Assembly: GCA_003712125.1 (NCBI GenBank)
Contig: RHLF01000002.1
Span: 1,178,001 to 1,242,000 of the forward strand
Reading direction: 5' to 3'
DNA from: Allomuricauda sp.
GTDB lineage: Bacteria > Bacteroidota > Bacteroidia > Flavobacteriales > Flavobacteriaceae
Length of the DNA stretch: 64,000 nucleotides
Under the pieces are notes generated by a model. The model made no database searches, was not told the origin of the DNA, and saw nothing but the letters and a program-made list of their open reading frames with translations. Shown piece after piece: positions 17,161 to 26,491 of the stretch (its first letter is position 1; each line of letters opens with the position of its first letter). Both the position numbers and the translations under genes were made by a program.

Positions 17161-18411
17161 TTAAAATTTACGATGCGGATAAAATGGAGCAATATCCATT
17201 GAAGTTTTCTTACCTGTAACCAGTTCTGAAACCAGCTTTCCTGTAGCTGGACCTAGGCTCCATCCCATCATGGCATGTCCGGTGGCAAAAAACAGATTTG
17301 GATAATCTGGCACCGCGCCAATATAAGGAAGTCCGTCAGGGGTAACAGGTCGCAATCCACATTGCGCTTCCTCTTTTTCCTTAGATGTTATGACCAAATC
17401 TGGATAGTATTTGGTGGCACCCCTTGCTAATGCTGCTACGCGTTCCTTTCTGATTTTAGAATTGATTCCAGAAAATTCCATAGTTCCGGCAAAACGGGTG
17501 AATCCCTGCATGGGCGTCACAGCCATTTTTGCTTCCATCAAGATTGCGGGCATGGTAATACCGGTATCGCGACTAACATTAATTCGATATCCTTTACCTG
17601 CCTGCAATGGCAGTCTTACGCCTAACTTTTTAGAAAGTCTTGAAGTCCATGATCCCGCAGCAAGAACAACATTATCCGCGCCAATTTGTTGCTTGTCAGT
17701 GGTCACCATAGTACCATTCTTTTGAGTTGACTGTATATCATCTACAGTCTCATTTTTTAGTATTGCCACGCCGGCTTTTTCCAAAAATGTTTTCATTTTC
17801 TGCATGAACTCTTGAGGAGACATGTGGGCATCACATTCATAATGAACCGCACCAAGAGCATTGACTTTAATATTCGGTTCAAAAGCACTTAACTCCCTTG
17901 CGTCAAGTTGATTGACCTCTAAGCCCAAAAATTTTGCCTTTTCCGCAACCTGCATTTCATGATCTCCAGCCTTTTGTGTTTGGTAAAGCATCAAAAGACC
18001 CTTGCGCTCCAAATGAAAATCACCCAAATCACCTGACTCCTTTATATCTCCGAACAACTCACGACTCAATATATTTATGTCTTTGATAACGGGAATGGCC
18101 TTGTCAACCTTCGCCCAAGTGGACGACCTCTTGAAATACCAGGCCCACCGCATAAAATCAGCATCAAACCGAGGTTTCATATAAAACGGGCTGGAAGAAT
18201 TGAACATGTATTTAAGTCCTGTAGTAATCATACCTGGTGCCGCAATGGGTATGATATGACTTGGTGTAATGTACCCTGCATTCACATAACTTGCGCCGCT
18301 TGACATGTCGGACTTGTCCAGTACAGTAACTTTGTGTCCTTCTTTTTGGAGGTAATAGGCACAGCTCAAACCAACAATGCCACCACCAACTATGACAATT
18401 TCCTTACCCAT
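17161..18411 (-). CDS. FAD-dependent D-amino acid dehydrogenase, probable D-hydroxyproline dehydrogenase
   Basis: DadA-like flavoprotein of 416 residues. The N-terminal dinucleotide motif is VGGGIVGLSCAYYL, the substrate-domain signature is HYECDAHMSPQEF and the C-terminal flavin loop is ATGHAMMGWSLGPATG. It ends a co-directional set with an epimerase, a deaminase and a semialdehyde dehydrogenase. In the hydroxyproline pathway the matching step is oxidation of cis-4-hydroxy-D-proline to a pyrroline carboxylate. Only 1 nt separates it from the epimerase gene. Substrate is inferred from context. Confidence 0.85.
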   Translation of the reverse strand: MGKEIVIVGGGIVGLSCAYYLQKEGHKVTVLDKSDMSSGASYVNAGYITPSHIIPIAAPGMITTGLKYMFNSSSPFYMKPRFDADFMRWAWYFKRSSTWAKVDKAIPVIKDINILSRELFGDIKESGDLGDFHLERKGLLMLYQTQKAGDHEMQVAEKAKFLGLEVNQLDARELSAFEPNIKVNALGAVHYECDAHMSPQEFMQKMKTFLEKAGVAILKNETVDDIQSTQKNGTMVTTDKQQIGADNVVLAAGSWTSRLSKKLGVRLPLQAGKGYRINVSRDTGITMPAILMEAKMAVTPMQGFTRFAGTMEFSGINSKIRKERVAALARGATKYYPDLVITSKEKEEAQCGLRPVTPDGLPYIGAVPDYPNLFFATGHAMMGWSLGPATGKLVSELVTGKKTSMDIAPFYPHRKF

Positions 18412-18412
18412 C

Positions 18413-19420
18413 TTAAATTACTTGAAATCCGTGTGCATAAGGGTCATCATCGGAATCGATTATAATGGTATTATGACCGTAAACTTTGGCCCATCCTTTT
18501 ATACTGGGGATAATGGCCTCACGATCGGATAAGGTCGTCTCTTCTTCGATTCGCCCTACAAATGTTGACCCAATAAAGCTTTCATGTACAAAGTCTTTAC
18601 CAACCTCCAACAATCCCCGAGCATGCAATTGGGCCATTCGGGCCGAAGTTCCGGTCCCGCATGGTGAACGGTCAATTGCCTTATCGCCATAAAAAACGGC
18701 GTTTCTACCATCCGATTTCGAATTCAGGGGTTTACCCGTCCAAAGCAAATGAGAGACATCACGAATGGAATTATTTTCAGGATGAATGAAGGTGTTCGGA
18801 TAGTTCTCGTTGATCAATTTCCGAAGCTGTTTTGAAAGACTGATCAGTTTAGCTGCTGTAAAATTTTCGACCCCAGTAAAATTCTTCTGTGGGTCAATTA
18901 TCGCATAAAAATTACCGCCATATGCGACATCAAAGGATAACTTTCCCAAAGTTGGACATTCCACTTCCAAATCTTTTGATGCCAAATAGCTTTTAACATT
19001 GGTAATTCGCACCCATTCCACTTTTCCATTCTTCATTTCATAGGATACGGTCACCAAACCAGCGGGGGCTTCAATACGCAATACGCCGTCCTTTTTTGGA
19101 GAAATCAATCCTTCTTCCAAAGCAATTGTCACAGTACCTATTGTTCCGTGGCCACACATCGGCAAACAACCGCTAGTTTCTATGAATAAAATGGCAAAAT
19201 CATTTCGCGAATCATGGGGGGGATATAGAATACTCCCACTCATCATATCATGGCCACGGGGTTCGAACATCAATCCGGTTCGGATCCAATCGTAGGCCTC
19301 TAAGAAATGTAGTCGTTTTTCATTCATGGTTTGGCCTATTAAATTAGGGCCCCCACTTTTGATTACACGAACAGGATTGCCACAGGTATGGCCATCAATG
19401 CATTCAAATACAGTCTTCAC
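18413..19420 (-). CDS. 4-hydroxyproline 2-epimerase (proline racemase family)
   Basis: Converts trans-4-hydroxy-L-proline to cis-4-hydroxy-D-proline. Both catalytic cysteines are present: Cys89 in MCGHGTIG and a second in DRSPCGTGTSAR. The 3-hydroxyproline dehydratases of this family have Thr at the second site, so epimerase is the better call. Length 335 is normal. The start is GTG at 19420, which shares one base with the stop of the DUF885 gene (TAGTG), a tight translational coupling. Confidence 0.88.
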   Translation of the reverse strand: MKTVFECIDGHTCGNPVRVIKSGGPNLIGQTMNEKRLHFLEAYDWIRTGLMFEPRGHDMMSGSILYPPHDSRNDFAILFIETSGCLPMCGHGTIGTVTIALEEGLISPKKDGVLRIEAPAGLVTVSYEMKNGKVEWVRITNVKSYLASKDLEVECPTLGKLSFDVAYGGNFYAIIDPQKNFTGVENFTAAKLISLSKQLRKLINENYPNTFIHPENNSIRDVSHLLWTGKPLNSKSDGRNAVFYGDKAIDRSPCGTGTSARMAQLHARGLLEVGKDFVHESFIGSTFVGRIEEETTLSDREAIIPSIKGWAKVYGHNTIIIDSDDDPYAHGFQVI

Positions 19421-21132
19421 TACTCCTTCTTACTCTTGATTATATAATTGTTTACCCGCTCTTCCAAGATGGGCAAAGTAACGGTACCTTGTTCCAGTAT
19501 CACTTCATGAAATTCTCTAATATCAAAAGAATTGCCCAATTCTTTTTCGGCTTTTTTTCGTAGTTCTCGAATCTTCAATTCACCCATTTTATACGATAAA
19601 GCCTGCCCTGGCCAAGAAATATACCTGTCAGTTTCGGTATTTATTTCATGTGCCGAAAGAGCGGTATTGGTCATCATGAAATCCACAACCTCTTCACGTG
19701 ACCACCCCTTGGCATGAATACCGGTATCCACAACCAATCGGCAAGCGCGCCACATTTCATAAGTTAATTTCCCAAACTCCTCGTAGGGCGTTGTATAAAT
19801 TCCCATTTCATCACCCAAAAATTCGGTGTATAGTGCCCATCCTTCCCCATAGGCCGACAGGTAGGTGTTTCTTCGAAATCTTGGAATACTATCACCCAAT
19901 TCCCGATTCAATGAGCCTTGTAAATGATGCCCGGGCACGGCTTCATGTGCCGTAAGTGAGGGTAAAACATAAAGGGGACGACTTTCCAGTTTATAGGTGT
20001 TAACCAAATAATAGCCCGGTTGGGTATCACTTGAAGGACCAGAATACCTTCCTCCAGTATATTTAGGCGCCAAAGCATCAGGTACTTTTTTAACTCCATA
20101 GGGGGTACGTGGCAAGGTTTTAAAATACTTGGGTAATTCTGCATCTATTCGCTTTGCGATATCGCGAGCTGTTTTTAAGAGATCAGGACCTGTTTTAGCA
20201 TAAAACTGCGTATCACTCCTTAAAAATTCAAGAAAATCTGCAAAGGAACCCTCAAAGTTAAGATCAGCAATGATTTGGTTCATTTCGTTGCGGATTCTTG
20301 CTACCTCCCGAAGTCCTATTTGATGAATGTCATCAGCCGTATATTCTGTTGTAGTGGTATAATAGTTGATTCGATTTTGGTAAAAGGCTTCACCGTTAGG
20401 CGTTTCAGACACACCAATGACCGTTCGGGTATGGGGTATGTATTCCGTTTCAAAAAACTGTTTTATCTTTTTAAAGGAAGGAATTACCGAGGCAGTTAGA
20501 ATTGACTTGGCCTTATTTTCAATAGCTGCCCTTTCGTTGGTATCAAAAGATTCTGGCAGGTTGGTAATGGGTTCATAAAACGGGCTGTTCACAGGGTCTG
20601 CAACAATATGATTTTCGTAGGTGCTTTCATAGCCCTTAAAAATAATTTTGGGTTGAGAAATTCCATAGGCCATACCTGCTCGAATCAACTCAAAATTTTG
20701 CTCTGTATAGTCCGGAATTGCCTGCAACATGGCGAGATAGTTGGTCACGTCCTTGTTATTGAGTAATGGCCGAATGCGATAGTTAAGGTTAAGATGAAAT
20801 CCGGCATCAGCTAAAAGCGGATTTAAATGCATTTTAAAAGCATAGGCATCAATCTCATTCTGCAATCGAAATCGCAACAATTCATGTGAAATTTTTTCCG
20901 TTTCAGATAAGGCATCTTTGGATACCGTTTCAAGTTGTTGGAGTAGCGCACTTGAGAAGTCACTTTTCGCCTGAGCCATACTATCCGTATGAATTCCCAA
21001 TGGAAATTGTTTTCTATCATAAGGTTTATAGGCCTCGTAAGATGTAATTATTTCATTCAGTTTGGCCGACTGACCAGAGATCAACTGTACTTGTAAAAGG
21101 GGAATCAATAAACAAAGAATTACGTTCTTCAT
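19420..21132 (-). CDS. DUF885 family secreted metallopeptidase-like protein
   Basis: 570 residues with a signal peptide (MKNVILCLLIPLLQVQLISGQ) and the family's zinc-type motif HEAVPGHH (HExxPGH) near residue 390. DUF885 proteins are thought to be carboxypeptidase-like. Placement inside the hydroxyproline set, coupled to the epimerase, suggests that it cleaves imported or periplasmic proline/hydroxyproline peptides such as collagen fragments; that is inference. The gene starts 9 nt after the aldehyde dehydrogenase stop. Confidence 0.85.
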   Translation of the reverse strand: MKNVILCLLIPLLQVQLISGQSAKLNEIITSYEAYKPYDRKQFPLGIHTDSMAQAKSDFSSALLQQLETVSKDALSETEKISHELLRFRLQNEIDAYAFKMHLNPLLADAGFHLNLNYRIRPLLNNKDVTNYLAMLQAIPDYTEQNFELIRAGMAYGISQPKIIFKGYESTYENHIVADPVNSPFYEPITNLPESFDTNERAAIENKAKSILTASVIPSFKKIKQFFETEYIPHTRTVIGVSETPNGEAFYQNRINYYTTTTEYTADDIHQIGLREVARIRNEMNQIIADLNFEGSFADFLEFLRSDTQFYAKTGPDLLKTARDIAKRIDAELPKYFKTLPRTPYGVKKVPDALAPKYTGGRYSGPSSDTQPGYYLVNTYKLESRPLYVLPSLTAHEAVPGHHLQGSLNRELGDSIPRFRRNTYLSAYGEGWALYTEFLGDEMGIYTTPYEEFGKLTYEMWRACRLVVDTGIHAKGWSREEVVDFMMTNTALSAHEINTETDRYISWPGQALSYKMGELKIRELRKKAEKELGNSFDIREFHEVILEQGTVTLPILEERVNNYIIKSKKE

Positions 21133-21141
21133 GTTATTTCC

Positions 21142-22725
21142 TTATAAAGAGTTATTGGTCAGTACGCCATCAACCAGCCGTTCAATACCTAATGGATTGT
21201 CATTTTTTAATGCTTCGGGTAACAGTTTGTCTGGCCAATTTTGATAGCTAACCGGTCTTACCCAACGCTGAATGGCATGAATACCTACCGCGGTAAAACG
21301 ACTATCCGTTGATGCAGGATAAGGACCACCATGCTGCATACTAGGACATACTTCAACACCAGTGGGCACCCCGTTGAAAATCAACCGCCCCACCCTATTT
21401 TGAAGGGCATTTACAATGTTGGGAAAATTTTCTATTTCGTTTTCTTCTGAAATTATGGTACCCGTCAATTGACCTTCCAAACCCCGTATAATTGTTTCCA
21501 ATTCCCCTGCATCCTTGCACCGAACCACCATTGAAAAAGGCCCGAAAACTTCTTGATGGAGTCTGGGATTTTTTAGAAAATCAACCCCTTCTACCACAAC
21601 AACGGCCTGTTTTGCATAGTTTTCGGCAACTACTTCCGCATAGTCAGCCGCCAAGTTCACTTCACCTTCACCCAACATTTTTGACCTACTTTCGGCATAG
21701 CGCTTACTTATTCCTGGACTCAACATGCAACTGGGCTCAATTCGCACAATTTCTTCAGCTAGGCTTTGAATAAAGTCATCCAATCCAGCATCTGAAACAC
21801 CCAAGATTAGACCGGGGTTGGTGCAAAATTGTCCTGTTCCCAAAGTAATTGACGAAGCATAGATTTTGGCCCATTCCTGACCTTTATTTTTGAGCGCTTT
21901 AGGAAGTAAAATCACCGGGTTGATACTACCCATTTCTGCAAAAACGGGAATAGGTTCGTCTCGTGCCGAAGCCATATCAAACAGGGCGCGACCCCCGACA
22001 ATACTACCGGTGAATCCAACCCCCTTTATTTTAGGGTGCTTTACCAATTGTTCGCCCACTTCAATGCCACTGCTGTTCAGGTTGGAAAAGACCCCATTGG
22101 GCATTTGGGTGGCTTTTGCAGCCTTTACTATTGCAGATGCAACCAGTTCACCTGTCGCAGCATGCATGGGGTGGCTTTTTACCACTACCGGGCATCCTGA
22201 TGCTAAAGCACTTGCCGTATCTCCTCCAGCAGTTGAATAAGCCAATGGAAAGTTGCTTGCACCAAACACTGCTATTGGACCAATAGGCACCATCATTTTT
22301 CTCAAATCGGGTTTTGGTGCGGGTTTCCGATCCGAATCGGCCGTATCGATACTCGCACTAACCCAAGAACCCGATTCAACCAATTCGGCAAAACTGCGAA
22401 GTTGAAAACATGTGCGCCCCCTTTCGCCCATCGCTCGTCCCTCCGGAAGCCCTGTTTCTTGGCAATACACCTCAATAAGCGTAGCACCTAAAGCTTCTAT
22501 TTCATCAGCTATTTTTCTTAAAAACCCAGCCCTTTGGTTCCCCGTTGTGTTGCGGAACTCCCCAAATGCCTCCCAAGCAAGAGTAACGGCCTCGTGAATT
22601 TCTTCTTTTGATGCTTCGTAGAACGGCCATTCATTTTCCAAATTCAACTTGGGGTTAAACGTTTTAAAAACCTTTTTTCCATTTGAAGATGAACGATGTC
22701 CCACATAATTTTTCCCGGTAATCAT
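21142..22725 (-). CDS. Aldehyde dehydrogenase, probable 2-oxoglutarate semialdehyde dehydrogenase
   Basis: 527-residue NAD(P)-dependent ALDH. Catalytic Cys is in GTGQFCTNPG and catalytic Glu in PVFAEMGSINPV. The long form beginning MITGKNYVG is typical of the ketoglutaric semialdehyde dehydrogenases of hydroxyproline and pentose pathways. It produces 2-oxoglutarate as the last step. It overlaps the deaminase gene by 4 nt (ATGA), so the two are translated together. Confidence 0.87.
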   Translation of the reverse strand: MITGKNYVGHRSSSNGKKVFKTFNPKLNLENEWPFYEASKEEIHEAVTLAWEAFGEFRNTTGNQRAGFLRKIADEIEALGATLIEVYCQETGLPEGRAMGERGRTCFQLRSFAELVESGSWVSASIDTADSDRKPAPKPDLRKMMVPIGPIAVFGASNFPLAYSTAGGDTASALASGCPVVVKSHPMHAATGELVASAIVKAAKATQMPNGVFSNLNSSGIEVGEQLVKHPKIKGVGFTGSIVGGRALFDMASARDEPIPVFAEMGSINPVILLPKALKNKGQEWAKIYASSITLGTGQFCTNPGLILGVSDAGLDDFIQSLAEEIVRIEPSCMLSPGISKRYAESRSKMLGEGEVNLAADYAEVVAENYAKQAVVVVEGVDFLKNPRLHQEVFGPFSMVVRCKDAGELETIIRGLEGQLTGTIISEENEIENFPNIVNALQNRVGRLIFNGVPTGVEVCPSMQHGGPYPASTDSRFTAVGIHAIQRWVRPVSYQNWPDKLLPEALKNDNPLGIERLVDGVLTNNSL

Positions 22726-23630
22726 AATATTTTGTAATCAGGTAGTTCTGGCCTTGAATTTACACCATCCTTAATAATTTTCAATACCCGCTCCCGCTCT
22801 TTTCCTTCCAACGGTTGTCTTGGAGCCCGCACATGTTCGGTACCTATGCCTGTTGCGACTTCAGCCAATTTTATGTTTTGAACCAGTTGTGGGTTAATGT
22901 CCAATTCCAACAAGGGAAGAAACCAACGGTATATAGCGATAGCCTCATCAATTCGCCCTGCTTTGGCCAGCTTGTATATTGCCACAGTTTCAGCAGGAAA
23001 TGCGCACACCAATCCTGCAACCCAGCCATCAGCTCCCATTAACAAACTCTCAAGCGCCAAGGTGTCAACACCACAAAGAATTTTCAAGCGGTCACCAAAG
23101 GCATTTTTGATCCGCGTAATATTTGAAATATCCCTCGTGGATTCCTTCACCGCAGTTATATTGTCAAACTTTAATAACTCTTCGAACATCGCGAGGGTAA
23201 CCTTGATCTTATAGTCCACCGGATTATTGTAAATCATAATCGGCAAATCTGTGTTTGACGCGATAGTTTTAAAGTACTGCAAAACTTCATTATCTGTTGC
23301 TTTATACTGCATAGGTGGAAGAAGCATGAGCCCCTCTGCACCCCATTCTTTGGCTTTTTGAGCCAATTCTACAGCAGCCGCGGTTGAACGTTCTGCAATA
23401 TTCATTACCACAGGAATGCTGCCATTTAGAAGTTGGGCCGTATGCACTACCAAGTTCTTTTTTTCCTCAATCCTCAAAGTGCTGGCTTCACCTAAGCTAC
23501 CCCCAAGTATTATTGCACTGACTCCCGCTTCCACCTGGGCATTAATGTTAGTGGTAAACATTTCCAAATCTAGGTTGTCATCACTTGTGAATTTAGTTGT
23601 CACCGCGGGCATTACACCTTTCCATTCCAT
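22722..23630 (-). CDS. DapA-superfamily lyase, probable 1-pyrroline-4-hydroxy-2-carboxylate deaminase
   Basis: Class I aldolase fold of 302 residues. Schiff-base Lys is in TAVKEST, the Tyr in MIYNNPVDY, and the substrate loop is GGSLGEASTL in place of the GTTGE of true DapA. With an epimerase, a D-amino acid dehydrogenase and a semialdehyde dehydrogenase downstream, the role is deamination/dehydration of the pyrroline intermediate. It is the first gene of the catabolic operon, 130 bp from the divergent AraC regulator. Confidence 0.86.
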   Translation of the reverse strand: MEWKGVMPAVTTKFTSDDNLDLEMFTTNINAQVEAGVSAIILGGSLGEASTLRIEEKKNLVVHTAQLLNGSIPVVMNIAERSTAAAVELAQKAKEWGAEGLMLLPPMQYKATDNEVLQYFKTIASNTDLPIMIYNNPVDYKIKVTLAMFEELLKFDNITAVKESTRDISNITRIKNAFGDRLKILCGVDTLALESLLMGADGWVAGLVCAFPAETVAIYKLAKAGRIDEAIAIYRWFLPLLELDINPQLVQNIKLAEVATGIGTEHVRAPRQPLEGKERERVLKIIKDGVNSRPELPDYKIL

Positions 23631-23650
23631 ATTTTACGAATTTGATTTCT

Positions 23651-23658
23651 CAAAAGTA
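23651..23658 (-). promoter_or_regulatory. Possible -7 element of the hydroxyproline operon
   Basis: Minus strand TACTTTTG fits TAnnTTTG and would start transcription about 15 nt before the deaminase ATG. No good -33 box is present, as expected for an activator-dependent promoter next to an AraC gene. Confidence 0.4.
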
Positions 23659-23759
23659 AGATCCTAAGTTCATAGTAGGTTTTGAAAAATTATCCAATAT
23701 TACCTTTATATTAACCTAAATACAGATATTTTTGAATTTTAATGATAATTTTTAGGTAG

Positions 23760-24608
23760 ATGAAGGTATATCCCTTTACGATTCCAAAACAGCCCAATGA
23801 CAACATTGTTGTGCAAGTGGACAAAGGCCAAAGATTTTATAACCGTTTACACCAGCACAATGAAATTCAGCTTAGCTATATCTTGTCCGGCAGCGGAAGG
23901 CTAATTTTAGGAAATCATGTTTCCACTTACAGCCCAAATGATCTCATTGGGATTGGGGCCGGTCTGCCACACATTTTTCAAAGCGAAGCTAGCGAAGAGA
24001 AGTCTGAAATGATTTCTATATTTTTTTTAAAAGACTGTTTCGGTCCGGGTTTTTTTTCACTCAAGGAAATGGCTGTTTTGCAATCTTGTTTTGAGGAACT
24101 TACCCAAGGAATTAAATTGACATCCGATCCACACACAAGGCAGCTCTTTCAATCCATTTCCAGCTTAAGCAAATTCGATACCTTCCTAAGCCTACTAGAG
24201 ATTCTCAGGCGCTTCACGTCAAGAGAACGGATTGTTTTTAATAAAAGAGGTGTTATTCCAAAACTTTCTCCCAACCAAGGGGAACGCTTGCAAGAAGTCA
24301 TGGATTTCACCCTTACTAATTTTGATCAACCCATAACCTTACAGCAAGCAGCTGAAAAAGTCCATATGGGGAGAAACTCGTTCTGCAGGTTCTTTAAGCA
24401 ACGAACAAACAAAACCTATTTTCAATTTCTTTCAGAAGTTCGCATTCAGCATGCATCGCGCTTATTGGTGGAAGAACATGACATGTCTATTAGCGAAATA
24501 GCGTTGCAGGCGGGATATCAATCCATATCCAATTTCAATCGTCAATTCAGGGAAATTCACAAGTTGAGTCCGAAAGCCTATCGAATTGCAACACTAACAA
24601 AATTTTAG
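23760..24608 (+). CDS. AraC-family regulator with cupin sensor domain
   Basis: 282 residues. An N-terminal cupin (about 20-100: RLHQHNEIQLSYILSGSGRLIL) is followed by a helical linker and two helix-turn-helix motifs at about 180-280 (ITLQQAAEKVHMGRNSF and MSISEIALQAGYQSISNFNRQF). It is divergent from the hydroxyproline operon and is probably its regulator, responding to a pathway compound. The shared 129-bp gap holds a 10-bp inverted repeat (AAAAATTATC at 23685-23694, GATAATTTTT at 23744-23753) that could be its target. Confidence 0.88.
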   Translation: MKVYPFTIPKQPNDNIVVQVDKGQRFYNRLHQHNEIQLSYILSGSGRLILGNHVSTYSPNDLIGIGAGLPHIFQSEASEEKSEMISIFFLKDCFGPGFFSLKEMAVLQSCFEELTQGIKLTSDPHTRQLFQSISSLSKFDTFLSLLEILRRFTSRERIVFNKRGVIPKLSPNQGERLQEVMDFTLTNFDQPITLQQAAEKVHMGRNSFCRFFKQRTNKTYFQFLSEVRIQHASRLLVEEHDMSISEIALQAGYQSISNFNRQFREIHKLSPKAYRIATLTKF

Positions 24609-24663
24609 GCCATAAAACCCGCTTGAATACCTATTTTTGAAAACGATCAGAAAAATTCATTTC

Positions 24664-26229
24664 ATGAAAAAAATACTTCTATTGCTAACGGGAATCGCGT
24701 TCTCTTGCAACTCGTACCAAAAAACAGCTTCTGTTGAAAGCAATTCAGAAAGTTCAGGAATAATAACAGATCCTACCTCTTATGCGGAGACAATTACGCA
24801 GAGCGAATTGCAAGCGCATCTTTTTACCTACGCATCTGATGAATTTGAAGGTAGGGCAACCGGAACCCCAGGTCAAAAGAAAGCTGTAGCCTATATCAAG
24901 GAGGCCTACGAAAATTTAGGAATTGTAGCAGCAAAGGGAGATGGTGACTATTTTCAGAAAGTTCCACTTGAAGTGGGTCAGGTACCATCAGGGTCGATTG
25001 CTATAAACGGAAATACGTTTGAAGTAGGTCAAGAGGTCCTCACCTTCGGTGCCGCGTCAGGTGATTATGTCGAGATGGTTTATGTTGGTTATGGTATTGA
25101 AGAAGGGGAATATTCTGATTACGAAGGCCTAGATGTTTCTGGAAAGATCTTACTCGCCAAGGCGGGTGAACCTAAGAATGATGATGGCACTTTTACGCTT
25201 TCAGGCACCGATGAAAAGTCGGTCTGGAGTAATATGTCAGAATCGTTGGGAAAGAAAACAGAACTCGCATCGCAAAAGGGGGCCAAGGGTCTATTGTATT
25301 ATGACGCGCAAAACTTTGCAAGGTTCAAGGGTTATTTCAGTTTCATGAAAAACAACAAAAGTGGTCGAATGATGCTTCGCGAAGAAGAAAACGCAATTTT
25401 CTTTGTCCTTTTGGATGGTGCTGCGGTAAAGACCCTTAAAAATGATATTGAAACCGATTCCTCACCAAAAGCCTTTCAAACTGATTTGAAATTGAATATT
25501 AGCAGTGAAAATGAACAGATTGATTCTGAAAATGTAGTTGCTATTATCAAAGGCTCAAAGAAACCAAACGAGTATGTGGTCATCTCCTCACATTTGGACC
25601 ATATTGGCGTGAACGCTGATGGTCAAATAAACAATGGTGCAGACGATGATGGCTCTGGAACAGTGGCCATGCTTGAAATCGCCGAGGCGTTTAAAAAGGC
25701 TTCAGAAGCAGGTGTTGGACCTGAACGATCCTTGGTTTTCTTGCACGTTACTGGCGAAGAAAAAGGGCTTTTGGGCTCACGCTATTATACTGATTTTGAA
25801 CCCCTTTTTCCGCTATCTCAAACCGTAGCGAATCTTAATATAGATATGATTGGAAGAATTGACCCGAAAAGGAAAGGTGATAGAAACTACATCTATCTTA
25901 TTGGTTCAGATAAGTTGAGTTCAGAGTTGCACGCAATATCAGAGGAAGTCAATCAAAAATACACGAATATTGAATTCGATTATACCTATAATGACGAAAA
26001 TGACCCCAACAGGTTTTATTACAGAAGCGATCATTACAATTTTGCCAAAAACAATATTCCCATCATCTTTTATTTTAACGGTACCCACCCTGATTACCAC
26101 AGACCGGGAGATACGCCAGACAAAATAAATTATGACCTATTGGAAAATAGATCCAAACTCATTTTTTATACCGCATGGGAATTGGCTAACCGCAACGATC
26201 GAATCGTAGTTGACAAGGCTGCCAATTGA
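24664..26229 (+). CDS. M28 family zinc peptidase, lipoprotein, with PA-like insert
   Basis: Exported aminopeptidase-type M28 enzyme. I start at ATG 24664 because it begins a lipoprotein signal (MKKILLLLTGIAFSC); the frame is open from a TTG at 24637. A PA-like region lies at about 120-260. Metal ligands follow the family order: His/Asp in SSHLDHIG, Asp in NNGADDDGSG, Glu-Glu in VTGEEKG, Asp in NIDMIGR and His in SDHYNFA. It lies 55 nt behind the AraC gene and may feed peptides into the neighbouring amino-acid pathway (inference). Confidence 0.88.
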   Translation: MKKILLLLTGIAFSCNSYQKTASVESNSESSGIITDPTSYAETITQSELQAHLFTYASDEFEGRATGTPGQKKAVAYIKEAYENLGIVAAKGDGDYFQKVPLEVGQVPSGSIAINGNTFEVGQEVLTFGAASGDYVEMVYVGYGIEEGEYSDYEGLDVSGKILLAKAGEPKNDDGTFTLSGTDEKSVWSNMSESLGKKTELASQKGAKGLLYYDAQNFARFKGYFSFMKNNKSGRMMLREEENAIFFVLLDGAAVKTLKNDIETDSSPKAFQTDLKLNISSENEQIDSENVVAIIKGSKKPNEYVVISSHLDHIGVNADGQINNGADDDGSGTVAMLEIAEAFKKASEAGVGPERSLVFLHVTGEEKGLLGSRYYTDFEPLFPLSQTVANLNIDMIGRIDPKRKGDRNYIYLIGSDKLSSELHAISEEVNQKYTNIEFDYTYNDENDPNRFYYRSDHYNFAKNNIPIIFYFNGTHPDYHRPGDTPDKINYDLLENRSKLIFYTAWELANRNDRIVVDKAAN

Positions 26230-26251
26230 GTACAGCTATTTGAGAAACAAA

Positions 26252-26278
26252 AAAATCCGCCCGAAAGGCGGATTTTTT
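26252..26278. terminator. Terminator between the M28 gene and tRNA-His
   Basis: AAATCCGCC-CGAAA-GGCGGATTTTTT: an eight-to-nine-bp stem with an A run on one side and a T run on the other. It can stop both the M28 transcript and the convergent tRNA. Confidence 0.85.
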
Positions 26279-26286
26279 ACTTTAAG

Positions 26287-26361
26287 GGTGGAAGACCGGG
26301 TTCGAACCGGCGACCTCCTGAACCACAATCAGGCGCTCTAACCAGCTGAGCTACAACCACC
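26287..26361 (-). tRNA. tRNA-His (GUG)
   Basis: Minus strand. D arm GCTCAGCTGGTTAGAGC, anticodon stem CCTGA/TCAGG enclosing TTGTGGT (anticodon GTG) and T arm GCCGG-TTCGAAC-CCGGT. An extra 5' G (-1) faces C73, as expected for tRNA-His. No CCA is encoded. In the acceptor stem positions 5-68 and 6-67 read as two adjacent U-U mismatches. A perfect -7 element (TACCTTTG) lies upstream at 26377-26384. Confidence 0.93.
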
Positions 26362-26491
26362 ATTTTTCAGCGGATGCAAAGGTATATTTTTTTATGCAAA
26401 CTTGGAATAGCATGAAATTCTATTTTTCAGTTGATTTTATGTATTTTAACCTAAATAAATTGCAACCAATAAATATTACATTATTCAATCT

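Noticed and set aside
23711-26457. TTAACCTAAATA shared between the AraC gap and the region before the kinase at 26492
   Set aside because: A 12-mer in AT-rich DNA with no further symmetry; likely chance.
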